From: Oscillospiraceae bacterium
Lineage (GTDB): Bacteria > Bacillota > Clostridia > Oscillospirales > Ruminococcaceae
NCBI GenBank assembly: GCA_017427265.1
Contig: JAFRTG010000021.1
Span: forward strand, 124,001 to 188,000
DNA length: 64,000 nt
Direction: 5' to 3'
Each line of letters starts with the position of its first letter. Positions within the stretch are counted from its first letter, which is position 1. The notes under the pieces were generated by a model. It was not told where the DNA came from. It was given only the letters and a program-made list of their open reading frames with translations, and searched no databases. Position numbers and translations under genes: made by a program. This document shows, piece by piece, positions 15,801-23,703 of the stretch.

Positions 15801-16223
15801 GCACCTGATTATGTCAGAAAATACTGATATACAATATGAGCAAGTCATATCCTTTTTCATAGAGTCTCATTGTGCATTCATACAAACTTTCCGCAAGCAT
15901 GAAAAAAACAGCCGTTTTGTGAGGATATAAGTGAGAGTGCCGCACAGATTGCTCAATCCGAGGCAGTGACATCAAGCGCGGATTATGCAATCCTACAAAC
16001 CTGTTCCCGAAAATGGAAAAAAGTGCCGTTTTATGTGATACCTCATGAGGGAATCCTCCGGTATCAGCTTGGGAGCATATGACAGCGCAATGCACAAAAC
16101 GATGCCGGCCGTTTTGTGCAGTCAGACAAAGTTTCGAAAAAAGACTATTATTTTTCCGCGATTCTGTAGGGCTGTATGAGAGGCAGTTCTCTCAAAAAAT
16201 CAAAAATCAAGGAGGTCACAAAA
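15801..16223 (+). other. Non-coding region with repeated GCCGTTTTRTG motifs
   Basis: No gene is seen. A degenerate unit of about 49 bases occurs twice (15873-15921 and 15986-16035), each running from TGCAnTCnTACAAAC to GCCGTTTTRTG. A third motif copy at 16108-16118 forms the right arm of an 11-bp inverted repeat (16091-16101 with 16110-16120). Such repeats beside an excisionase gene suit binding sites for Xis, a replication protein or a relaxosome protein. Confidence 0.5.
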
Positions 16224-16511
16224 ATGAAAAGAAACCAACATGAGGTCATTGACCGCATCCTCGATCTGCTGACTGAACTCGTCGATGATACGCCTGCCGA
16301 GAAGCAGACCGAAACCAAGCCCATGGAAATGCTCACGATCAAGGAATGCACCAAAGCAGTCAGGGGTGTTTCCGAGCATACCATCCGCAAACTGGTCGCA
16401 CAGGGGCGTGTCCGCTATATCCGTACCGGCGAGGGCAAACGCGGCAAAATCCTCATCAGTAAACAGTCGCTGCTCGACTATCTGTGCGGAGCAGATAATC
16501 GCAGCAAATGA
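16224..16511 (+). CDS. Excisionase-like helix-turn-helix protein
   Basis: A 95-residue protein. The C-terminal 55 residues (MLTIKECTKAVRGVSEHTIR, then LVAQGRVRYIRTGEGKRGK and ISKQSLLDYL) form the MerR-like HTH_17 domain found in excisionases of integrative elements, with a wing that contacts DNA. The N-terminal 35 residues are helical. AAGGAGG lies 8 bases before ATG 16224. It sits upstream of the relaxase and integrase genes of the same element. It could equally be a small regulator of mobilization. Confidence 0.7.
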   Translation: MKRNQHEVIDRILDLLTELVDDTPAEKQTETKPMEMLTIKECTKAVRGVSEHTIRKLVAQGRVRYIRTGEGKRGKILISKQSLLDYLCGADNRSK

Positions 16512-16716
16512 AGGTGGCTTCATTTGCTGCTGTCACGGGCGCAAGCCCGAAATTGAGGGAGTGCAGAGGGAACGGCTGCCCCACGGACTATTTGCCTGCA
16601 AATAGTCCTAGTGGGTTACAACTAATCCGCTGATTAGTCCGGTATCCGTACACCTCCGGAAACGCTTGCCCGACAGAAAAAACCATACCCCTCAAAAAAG
16701 AAAGGAGCCGGTACAT
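16512..16716 (+). other. Candidate origin of transfer (oriT)
   Basis: The 205 bases before the MobV relaxase hold a long interrupted palindrome. CCCAC (16580-16584) and GTGGG (16611-16615) enclose perfect 10-base arms GGACTATTTG and CAAATAGTCC around CCTG. A second palindrome ACTAATC/GATTAGT follows at 16621-16638. MobV relaxases normally act on hairpin-bearing oriT sites directly upstream of their own gene. The nick position is not assigned. Confidence 0.5.
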
Positions 16717-17943
16717 ATGAGCTTTGCGATCATCCGCAATGAAAACCATAAGATCGGTAATGTGCCATTGTCGGAACGGCATAATGAACGCCGAAACAAA
16801 CATTACAGCAATGAAGACATTGACCTTTCACGCTCGGAGCAGAATTATCATCTGAAAAAGCCGGAGGGCAGTTATCTTGACACCTTCTATGCAATCCGTG
16901 AAAAGGAACACCTCAAAGGAAATCTGCGTGTGAACGGGAGCAAGCAAAGCACGATCCTTTGTGAATTTGTCATGACCTCGGACAAAGCCTATTTTGACCG
17001 CATCGGTCCGGAACGGACGAGACAATTCTTTGAAACCGCATACCGTTTCGCCTGTATGAAGGCGGGCGGGGAACAGTATATCGTGTCTGCCGCAGTTCAC
17101 ATGGACGAGACCACGCCGCATATGCACCTGATGTTTATTCCGGTTGTGCAGGGGAAAGACCGGAAGGGGCAACCCTGCAAACGCATCAACTGCTCCGAGT
17201 TCTGGAAGGGACGCGACAGCTATTCCCGTTTGCAGGATGAGTATCACGAATGGATGACCTCACACGGCTTTGACCTGGAACGCGGCACAAAGGGCAGTAC
17301 CGCCGAGCATCTTTCCACGGAGGAATATAAACTGAAAAAGGTACAGGAGCAGATTGCAGAAGCGACAGGACATATTTCGGAAATAGACCATATTTCAGAA
17401 ATCAGGTCAAAGCAGCTTCCGGCAAATACATCACTTCTCAAGACATCTGATCTTGAAACACTGACTGCCGCGGCGAAAGGATATGCAGCGGTAAAGAAAT
17501 CGGAGAGTGAGATGCAGGCGCTGAAAACGGAGGTATCTACGCTTCGCAGCGAGAATGAATCGTTGAAAAATGAGAATGCTGCGCTATCTGCTAAATATCA
17601 GGAGCTTGACTATCAGTTCGGGGAATTCTATGATAGCGTTGCAGACGAAGTCGCATTGCAGCGGGAGAATGAGCGATTACGACACGAGGTACAGACTATC
17701 GGCAATCAGTATCATGATGTATGTCATGATCTGGAATTGGTAACAGTGGAGCGGGATACCCTGACACAAGCCGTTCAGGAACAATCTATGCAAATTCGTA
17801 CACTTACAGAAAAGCTGACCGCGCTGCAAAGGCTGCATCAGGCATTGACGGACAAATTCAACCGTGCGATGCGCTTCATTGAACAGATGAAGCTGAAAGA
17901 GAAACTGGAGGCGTTTTTGCGTCCGCATCAGCCAAAAAGATAA
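16717..17943 (+). CDS. MobV/Pre-family relaxase
   Basis: A 408-residue protein. The N-terminal 200 residues are a Mob_Pre relaxase. It begins with the conserved SFAIIRNENHK, has the paired-histidine metal motif HMDETTPHMHL (about residues 128-138), and the basic lead-in RHNERRNKHYSNEDID. From about residue 205 it is a long coiled coil rich in E, K, L and Q, typical of MobV C-termini that mediate dimerisation. The enzyme should nick oriT and stay bound to the 5' end during transfer using another element's conjugation machinery. GAAAGGAG lies about 10 bases upstream of ATG 16717. Confidence 0.88.
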   Translation: MSFAIIRNENHKIGNVPLSERHNERRNKHYSNEDIDLSRSEQNYHLKKPEGSYLDTFYAIREKEHLKGNLRVNGSKQSTILCEFVMTSDKAYFDRIGPERTRQFFETAYRFACMKAGGEQYIVSAAVHMDETTPHMHLMFIPVVQGKDRKGQPCKRINCSEFWKGRDSYSRLQDEYHEWMTSHGFDLERGTKGSTAEHLSTEEYKLKKVQEQIAEATGHISEIDHISEIRSKQLPANTSLLKTSDLETLTAAAKGYAAVKKSESEMQALKTEVSTLRSENESLKNENAALSAKYQELDYQFGEFYDSVADEVALQRENERLRHEVQTIGNQYHDVCHDLELVTVERDTLTQAVQEQSMQIRTLTEKLTALQRLHQALTDKFNRAMRFIEQMKLKEKLEAFLRPHQPKR

Positions 17944-17946
17944 TTC

Positions 17947-17975
17947 TTGACTTTAAAGCGTGATTATGGTATAAT
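17947..17975 (+). promoter_or_regulatory. Sigma-A promoter of the integrase
   Basis: TTGACT, 17-base spacer, TATAAT, starting 3 bases after the relaxase stop. It is one of the strongest promoter matches in the window, so the integrase has its own promoter. Confidence 0.85.
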
Positions 17976-18011
17976 GACAGTGATATATTCGCTGTCGGAA
18001 ACGGAGGTATT

Positions 18012-18062
18012 ATGAAACAGACAGTGAAAGCCGTCAATACAAGAAAGGCGGCGGTCAAATGA
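18012..18062 (+). CDS. 16-residue leader peptide of the integrase
   Basis: A tiny ORF (MKQTVKAVNTRKAAVK) has a GGAGGT ribosome site 3-4 bases upstream of ATG 18012. Its TGA overlaps the integrase ATG (ATGA at 18059-18062). The peptide is basic. The likely purpose is translational coupling of the integrase, whose own start has only a weak ribosome site. It is too short for family assignment. Confidence 0.5.
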   Translation: MKQTVKAVNTRKAAVK

Positions 18063-19252
18063 ATATTCAGGAACGAAGAAACAAGGACGGCAAGATTACA
18101 TCTTACCGCATCCGTGTGTTCGACCATCGAGACACGCAGACCTATAGGCAGGTTTTCAGAACACTATCAATCAAGTACGATTCTTCCAAGTCGGAAGCAT
18201 GGAACAGGAAGAACGCCGAAAAGCAGGGCATGATCTTTGAAAAGCAGATCGAGGAGCATACGATCAGCGATTCTCACATCACCTTTGACAGCTATTGCGA
18301 TTATGCAATCGGGATGAAGGAACAGGCAGGGCTTTCACCCTCGACGATTTATAGTTATTCCGGATACCGAAAGCAAATTGCACCTTACATCGGACATATC
18401 CAGTTGAAGCAGCTTACCCCCGCGGCGATTAACAAGGCTTACTCGGATATGCTCGGCACGGGCGTATCCAAGGCGACGGTGTATCAGTATCACTTGTTCA
18501 TCCATTCGATGCTTGCAATGGCATTCAAAGAAAACCTGATTCCACGCAACTACGCCAGTGCAGCGATGCCGCCGAAACGCGATGTGAAAGAGGTGCAGGC
18601 GCTCAACGCGGACGAGATCAACGCATTTTTCACGGCTCTGTATGGTGACAGTAAGCATTATATGTATCAGGTGCTTTTCAGCGTGATGCTTGCAACGGGC
18701 TGCCGAATCGGTGAAATCTGTGCGCTGACATGGGACAACATCGACTTTGAGACGAATCGCATTCACATTTGCCGACACTTTGTTTCTGTAAAATCTGGCA
18801 CACAGATTGTTGAGGGATGCAAGACCAATGCCGGTGATCGCTGGCTAGCGCTTGATGACGGCATCATGGAAATGCTCAGGGAATACCGTGCGTTCTATCT
18901 CAAGAAAGCTGAGAGCTTCGGTAGTAAGTGGGATTATGAAGCTAATGCTGTGTTCTATGCTGAGAAGCGATATGGCGGCTGTATCAATCCAGACACGGTA
19001 AGGGCATTTCTGCAATGTTTCACAAGGCAGCACGGTCTGCCTCGGATTCACCCGCATATGTTCCGTCACACTTCAGTCAGCCTCCAGCTGCAGGCTGGCA
19101 TCAGTATAGCAGATGCTGCCAAGCGAGCAGGACACGCCAGACCAGATGTCACCCTGCGAATCTACTCCCACGCGCTGAAAAAGAACGATCTGCACTGCTG
19201 CGAGGCAGTCACGAAGGTCATGCCGAAAATGCCCAAGCGGGAAGCCGGTTGA
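18059..19252 (+). CDS. int: Tyrosine recombinase (integrase)
   Basis: A 397-residue phage-type integrase. It has an N-terminal arm-binding domain (about 1-65), a SAM-like core-binding domain (about 75-165) and a C-terminal catalytic domain. The catalytic residues are visible: arginine in TGCRIGE (about 221), HMFRH (about 340-344), the later GHARPD histidine and the nucleophile tyrosine in RIYSH (about 375). It should insert and excise the element with the Xis-like protein at 16224. Translation is coupled to the leader peptide by ATGA overlap. GTTGACC motifs just downstream (19309-19341) may be arm sites. Confidence 0.9.
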   Translation: MNIQERRNKDGKITSYRIRVFDHRDTQTYRQVFRTLSIKYDSSKSEAWNRKNAEKQGMIFEKQIEEHTISDSHITFDSYCDYAIGMKEQAGLSPSTIYSYSGYRKQIAPYIGHIQLKQLTPAAINKAYSDMLGTGVSKATVYQYHLFIHSMLAMAFKENLIPRNYASAAMPPKRDVKEVQALNADEINAFFTALYGDSKHYMYQVLFSVMLATGCRIGEICALTWDNIDFETNRIHICRHFVSVKSGTQIVEGCKTNAGDRWLALDDGIMEMLREYRAFYLKKAESFGSKWDYEANAVFYAEKRYGGCINPDTVRAFLQCFTRQHGLPRIHPHMFRHTSVSLQLQAGISIADAAKRAGHARPDVTLRIYSHALKKNDLHCCEAVTKVMPKMPKREAG

Positions 19253-19411
19253 AAAGCCACAACAAGCTGCAATAATTCTATCTTCCTGCATCGTACAGTA
19301 GCGTAAAAGTTGACCGATTGTTGACCAAAGTACATAGTTGACCGTTGAAATCGCCTGAAAACAGCGTGTTTTCGCGGGAAGGGTTGCAAATTACGGCTTT
19401 ATATGCTATAA

Positions 19412-19450
19412 GGCGGCAGTGCCGCCCTCCATTGATCTAAAGTTCACCGG
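19412..19450 (+). repeat. GGCAGTGCC intergenic repeat, copy 2
   Basis: GGCGGCAGTGCCGCC palindrome, then CTCCATTGATCTAAAG and TTCACCGG. Nearly identical to 29730-29766 and related to 186-222. Confidence 0.7.
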
Positions 19451-19490
19451 CTGCTCAAATCACCCCAAGACAAGCGGATATATCAAAAAC

Positions 19491-19520
19491 AAACCCCATC
19501 GGCAGTGCGATGGGGTTTGT
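19491..19520 (-). terminator. Terminator of the 20890-19652 gene
   Basis: AAACCCCATCG/CGATGGGGTTT hairpin; on the minus strand the second arm runs into TTTGTTTTT. It lies about 130 bases after the zinc-ribbon membrane protein. Confidence 0.7.
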
Positions 19521-19651
19521 GGCTGTATTTTTGGATGGAGCAGTCATCACCGATACCGTTTCACTTACTTGACCGTCAGTGCTTCCGCGGCGGCGGTTCG
19601 GATTCTTCGGTCATGTATATTACCTCGGCGAAGCAGGATTTTCCTTCCTGT

Positions 19652-20890
19652 TTATTTTTGCGGTTGACCGCCTTGCTGCTTGGGCTTGCGCTCTGTGCGG
19701 ACAAAGTGATCCCGTGAATACACAAGGCGTACCTGCTTGTCCATGTAGTCATTCGCCTGTGATGCGCTGTGGACAGGGCGCATACTGCCCTTGCCTGCAA
19801 AGAATACGATCAGTCCGATAATCAAAGCAGCAATCAGTGCGACCGGAATGCTTTTCAGCAGCAGCCAGAGAAGCACACCGGCGATGACGGCCGCAATGCC
19901 GGTCACGATGCCGAGCTTTCCGTAATCGACCGGGAGATCGCCGGTGAATTTACCGGTCTGACCGTTCATCGCAAAGCTCCACTGTTTGCCGTTCCAGTTC
20001 GTTGTCAGATACCAGATCGGCAGCATTGCGTACTTTTTCTTCGTGTAGTTGACAACGAAGTTCCCGCGTTTTTCGTGGACTTCGTTATGCTTGACGGTTT
20101 CCTGTGTCTTTTGCTTTGCCGTCGAGATGACGCGCTTTTCTGCACGTTCCAGATCGTCGTCGCCCTCTACGTCGAATTTCTCTGCCAGAAAGCCGGGCAG
20201 ATACATCATATTGAACTCCTTGAGCTCATCAAATTTGAACGGCTCAACAGAATCCATGATCGCATCGGGCATCCGCTTGGATGCATCCGCAGGAACATTC
20301 TCGAATGCAATGGTTCCGCGGCGCTCCGCACGGTAAATGCGGCGGACAGTCTCAGTCGGCGTATCCTCCTTATCGGCAGCCTCATATTCCGCATCAATCG
20401 TTACAGCACCGTCAAAAAGCCAGAACGGCACATACACGCCCTGAATCTCCTCGACCTGATTGCCGCTCAGAAATGCTTTCGGCAGCAGCTTTTTCTTCTC
20501 GTAATATTCCTTGTATTTTTCCATTGCCTGCTGCTTGGAAAACGCAAACGGAATCACGAAATCCGGCTTTGCCGCACCGCTGAACTGCGCTTCTATGACG
20601 GTCGTATTGCCGCAGTACGGGCAGCGCGTTGCACCGGTATTCTCGTCGGTGAGAATCTCCGCACCGCAGGTATTGCAGGAAAATGCTTTCATATCGTCGG
20701 CGGCATTGCCCCAGTCGCTTCCGGATTGCTTCGCCGCTTCCTGCGATTCCTGTTCTTTGAAAAACGCCGCGCATTCCTCCTGCGTGAAAACGGATTCGCA
20801 GAACATGCATTTCAGCTTGCCGACGCCCGGATCGAATTCCATCGTGCCGCCGCAGTTCGGGCAGTTCATCTGCGTTGAATTCTGTGCCAT
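19652..20890 (-). CDS. Zinc-ribbon membrane protein
   Basis: A protein of 412 residues. Two zinc ribbons lie at the N-terminus: CPNCGG with CMFC (about residues 9-33) and CNTC with CPYC (about 70-95). A soluble middle region follows. Two adjacent transmembrane helices lie at about residues 320-365 (GIVTGIAAVIAGVLLWLLL and IPVALIAALIIGLIVFF). The C-terminal tail is basic and glutamine-rich. Proteins of this build are common in Firmicutes and are often mislabelled as PriA-like helicases, but no helicase motif is present. ATG 20890 is preferred over an in-frame TTG at 20896, which sits too close to GGAG. It lies 74 bases after the lipoprotein gene. Confidence 0.7.
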   Translation of the reverse strand: MAQNSTQMNCPNCGGTMEFDPGVGKLKCMFCESVFTQEECAAFFKEQESQEAAKQSGSDWGNAADDMKAFSCNTCGAEILTDENTGATRCPYCGNTTVIEAQFSGAAKPDFVIPFAFSKQQAMEKYKEYYEKKKLLPKAFLSGNQVEEIQGVYVPFWLFDGAVTIDAEYEAADKEDTPTETVRRIYRAERRGTIAFENVPADASKRMPDAIMDSVEPFKFDELKEFNMMYLPGFLAEKFDVEGDDDLERAEKRVISTAKQKTQETVKHNEVHEKRGNFVVNYTKKKYAMLPIWYLTTNWNGKQWSFAMNGQTGKFTGDLPVDYGKLGIVTGIAAVIAGVLLWLLLKSIPVALIAALIIGLIVFFAGKGSMRPVHSASQANDYMDKQVRLVYSRDHFVRTERKPKQQGGQPQK

Positions 20891-20918
20891 GCTCAAACAC
20901 TCCTTCCTGTCGCGCTGC

Positions 20919-20949
20919 GGATTCCTGTTTCCGGCGGAATCCGCAGCGA
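20919..20949. repeat. Inverted repeat between two minus-strand genes
   Basis: GCTGCGGATTC/GGAATCCGCAGC with a short loop sits between the lipoprotein stop and the zinc-ribbon gene start. There is no T-run. It may be a weak terminator or a processing hairpin. Confidence 0.5.
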
Positions 20950-20964
20950 ATTTATGATTCCGGA

Positions 20965-22227
20965 TTATTCTGCGGTATCTGCTTCGCCTTCCGATGTTTC
21001 TTCTACTGCTTCTTCACCGTTGTGATAAACGACCTGCTTGAAGTATTCCTCGGCATAGCCGTCAAACATCGCATTCAGTTCTGCGTTGGTTTCGTCATCG
21101 CCGTACTTCTCTCTGAATTTGTCGTAGGTAAAATCGCCGCTGCCGCCCATGAAGATATTGAACGTCATGTTGATTTCATCTTCGCCGTCCATTTCATAGA
21201 TTACGGTGTACTCGGATTTCAGCACACTTGTGGTCATGATTGCGCCGACATCAATATCATTCATAGCGCTTTTACCGTCAATGGTGATGAATCTGTGCTT
21301 ATCCGGATCGCCCTGACGGCTGGTGACATACTTCGGGACGTTCTGACCGTCGTCCATGATCTTGAAGGAATCGCCGTTTTCATTGGTGAAGGCAATCGTC
21401 GCACGCGGTGCGCCGTTCTTGACAGACCAGTAGGTTTCGCACTCCTTGCCTGCGATCGTAACCTTTGCAGGAATTGTATAGAGACCGGTGCCGGTCGGGA
21501 AATCGCCCTTTGCATCGTTCAGGTTGTTTGTGTCAAGGACTTCGATGTTCATGGTTTCGAGCATGGTTTTTGTCAGTGCCTTGTAATCATCCATGGGCAT
21601 CCAGTCGCCGTAAGCATACATATCAACTTCCACGGAGATCTTGCCGTCCAGATAGGAATCATTCTCCGAATAAAGCTCATAGTGGCATTGGGTCTTGTCC
21701 TCAATCTCATTGTGCCAGTAGCCTTCATATTGGCTGCCCTCAACGTGCGTATAGCGCTTGTTGGAAAGCTGATCGGCGTCGTTGGCGATCGCCTTGATGC
21801 GGACCGTGTACTTGACGCAGTCCGAGAGCTTCGATTTTTCATCTGAGTAGTAGTTGACTGCAAATTCCGTGCGTCCGTATTTTTCAACGCCTTTATTCGG
21901 CTTGATCTCGCTGCCGACAAATCTGCCGTCATTGAGTGCTGCAAACGACACCTTGACGCCCAGATAATCGCTGACCAGATCGACCGTTTCATAGCCTTCC
22001 GGAACGACAGGTGCGGGCGGCTCGGTCTCGGCCGGTTCAGTTTCCGCCACAGAGCTCTCCGCAGCGCTGTCCGGCGCGCTTGTTTCGTCAGCAGCAGAGC
22101 TTTCGTCAGCAGCGCTTTCAGCGGCGGGACTGTTGTCGGCAGGGCTGCCGGTTTCGCCGCAGGCTGTCATGCCGGCTGCCAACGTCAGGGCAAACAGTAC
22201 GGCGAGTGCTTTTCTCATGTTCTTCAT
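20965..22227 (-). CDS. Secreted lipoprotein of unknown function
   Basis: The 420-residue protein starts with a lipoprotein signal peptide whose lipobox LAAGMTAC ends at the lipidated Cys (about residue 23). Next comes a spacer of about 50 residues rich in S, A, E, D and P, presumably crossing the wall. The rest (about 75-400) is a soluble, tyrosine-rich domain without motifs I can name, and the end is strongly acidic. TTGGAGG lies about 10 bases upstream of the start. A TATAAT box near 22280 (minus strand) may be the promoter, with a poor -35. It precedes the zinc-ribbon membrane protein and may share its transcript. Confidence 0.7.
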   Translation of the reverse strand: MKNMRKALAVLFALTLAAGMTACGETGSPADNSPAAESAADESSAADETSAPDSAAESSVAETEPAETEPPAPVVPEGYETVDLVSDYLGVKVSFAALNDGRFVGSEIKPNKGVEKYGRTEFAVNYYSDEKSKLSDCVKYTVRIKAIANDADQLSNKRYTHVEGSQYEGYWHNEIEDKTQCHYELYSENDSYLDGKISVEVDMYAYGDWMPMDDYKALTKTMLETMNIEVLDTNNLNDAKGDFPTGTGLYTIPAKVTIAGKECETYWSVKNGAPRATIAFTNENGDSFKIMDDGQNVPKYVTSRQGDPDKHRFITIDGKSAMNDIDVGAIMTTSVLKSEYTVIYEMDGEDEINMTFNIFMGGSGDFTYDKFREKYGDDETNAELNAMFDGYAEEYFKQVVYHNGEEAVEETSEGEADTAE

Positions 22228-22375
22228 ATGCTTTATACCTCCAAATTGCAGAACGGTGTTTTGCTGATGATAGGATTATATCATATCTGAGAAAAATACA
22301 CATCGTACAAAAGGGAATCCTCATATTATAAAATCGCAAACGAAATGGGCGCAGATTTGTTTGTGACGCACAAAA

Positions 22376-22403
22376 ATCCGGCAGAACAAATGCTCCGCCG
22401 GAT
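22376..22403 (-). terminator. Terminator of the sensor/regulator operon
   Basis: ATCCGGC/GCCGGAT hairpin directly after the LuxR-family regulator stop, with TTTTTG on the minus strand and a T-rich tract on the plus strand. Confidence 0.75.
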
Positions 22404-22407
22404 GCTT

Positions 22408-23043
22408 TTATTCGTCCTGATCGTTGATGACAAGCCCGCCGCCGCGCGCTCTGACTGCAAGCTGCAAACGGCTCTTGAAGCCGGTTTTGTTCAGCATGTC
22501 CGTGATATGCTGCTTGACGCTGCGTTCCGAGATGCCGAGTTCTGCCGCGATTTCCGCATTGGTCGAGCCGCCGACCAGTCCGCGCAGCACGTCCAGCTCG
22601 CGTTCCGTCAGGCTGGTGCTGACCGTATTTCCGAGCCAGACCTCCGGCATCTGTGAGGGATACACCGATTCCCCGCGCATGGTTCTGTCCATGACATCCA
22701 GCAGCGGCGCTTCCTGAATTTCCTTATGCCAGAAGCTCTCGATCCCGGCTTCCTTTGCACGCCGGATGAACGAGCTTTCCGGCATGGATGTGACAAGCAG
22801 GATCTTCGTTTCCGGGCTGAATGATTTGATGCACTGTGCAGCCTCAATGCCGTCGGCACCGCTGCCCATGACTACATCCATGAGAACCAGATCGACCGGA
22901 TGTGTCCGGCAGAATGAGACAGCATTATCGGCGTTTTCGGCGGTTCCGGCAAGGCTGTAGCGATCGCCGGCGCTTTTCAGCATTTCCTCGAACATCTGCC
23001 GGATCATGCGGTAATCGTCTGCAATCAATACCTGATATGTCAT
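22408..23043 (-). CDS. NarL/LuxR-family response regulator
   Basis: A 211-residue two-domain regulator. The receiver (about 1-125) has the acidic pocket IADDYR and the phospho-acceptor in LVLMDVVMG (about residue 55). A LuxR helix-turn-helix follows (SLTERELDVLRGLVGGSTN, then AAELGISERSVKQHI, about 148-185). It should bind DNA once phosphorylated by the histidine kinase encoded two genes upstream (23700-24968). It begins 6 bases after the zinc-ribbon gene and ends the operon. Target genes are unknown; the lipoprotein unit downstream is one possibility. Confidence 0.85.
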   Translation of the reverse strand: MTYQVLIADDYRMIRQMFEEMLKSAGDRYSLAGTAENADNAVSFCRTHPVDLVLMDVVMGSGADGIEAAQCIKSFSPETKILLVTSMPESSFIRRAKEAGIESFWHKEIQEAPLLDVMDRTMRGESVYPSQMPEVWLGNTVSTSLTERELDVLRGLVGGSTNAEIAAELGISERSVKQHITDMLNKTGFKSRLQLAVRARGGGLVINDQDE

Positions 23044-23049
23044 GGTTGT

Positions 23050-23703
23050 TTACTCCTTTGCCGGTGTGCCGCACGACGGGCAGAATTTACTTGTGAGATT
23101 CTTTGCACCGCAGTTCGGACAGTCCCACACCTGCGGCGGCGCCGGATATCCGCATTCCGGACAGAATTTTGTATGCAGTCCCGTCTGACCGCAGCCGCAG
23201 TCCCATGTTTCGCGGTCAATGCGGACGGATTTCTGCACCGGCTTCGGCGGTGCAGGCGGGTTATACATTCCCATGAAACCGGAAGGCTGCGGCGCGTTCA
23301 TGCCCATGAAAGCGGGATTCGGTGTAATTGTCGGGCAAGCAACGGCGCCCATCATCTGCGGCTCCCGGAACATCTCCTCCAGCATCCGTTGATAATCCTT
23401 TGCGTCCTCCCATGCAGTCAGCATCAGCTGTTCCAGTTCCGTTCGCGGCAATGTGTATTTCGTTCCGTCCTTCAGCATAAGAGTATTCCGGTAGGGCCCT
23501 GAATCGGGCTGCGGCCTGTCACCGAGCAGCTTCAGGAGCGCGTTCAGCAGTTCGTCTGCAGCGGCTTCCTCCATGACGATTGTCTCACTTTCTGTATCCG
23601 CCATGCGTCTGCAAATGGTACGATCCTGTAAAATCAGCCACTCAGCCGGTTTGCCTTCTGCTGCATCCGTTTGCAGCATGACAGAATGAATCTGATCCTT
23701 CAC
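23050..23703 (-). CDS. Double zinc-ribbon protein in a two-component operon
   Basis: A 217-residue soluble protein. The C-terminus has a double zinc ribbon: CGCG with CPEC, then CPNC with CPSC (about residues 170-212). The N-terminal 110 residues form a small alpha/beta domain (EWLILQDRTICRRMADTES and onward). A proline- and methionine-rich linker (about 130-160) separates the two. It overlaps the histidine-kinase gene by 4 bases (ATGA) and lies 6 bases from the response regulator, so it is probably an accessory of that signalling system. I know no function for the family. Confidence 0.65.
   Translation of the reverse strand: MKDQIHSVMLQTDAAEGKPAEWLILQDRTICRRMADTESETIVMEEAAADELLNALLKLLGDRPQPDSGPYRNTLMLKDGTKYTLPRTELEQLMLTAWEDAKDYQRMLEEMFREPQMMGAVACPTITPNPAFMGMNAPQPSGFMGMYNPPAPPKPVQKSVRIDRETWDCGCGQTGLHTKFCPECGYPAPPQVWDCPNCGAKNLTSKFCPSCGTPAKE

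Larger units (their letters stand above)
19253..19651. other. Right end of the element and intergenic spacer
   Basis: Three GTTGACC motifs (19309-19341) lie 60-90 bases after the integrase and are candidate arm-type or attR sites. The spacer also holds GGCAGTGCC repeat copy 2 (19412-19450) and a terminator (19491-19520). No gene is seen. Confidence 0.5.

Noticed and set aside
10177-19489. AAGCGrrTATATCAAAA pair as the attachment-site direct repeat
   Set aside because: The two copies differ at two positions and each precedes an unrelated terminator. The similarity is noted, but it is not strong enough to call att sites.
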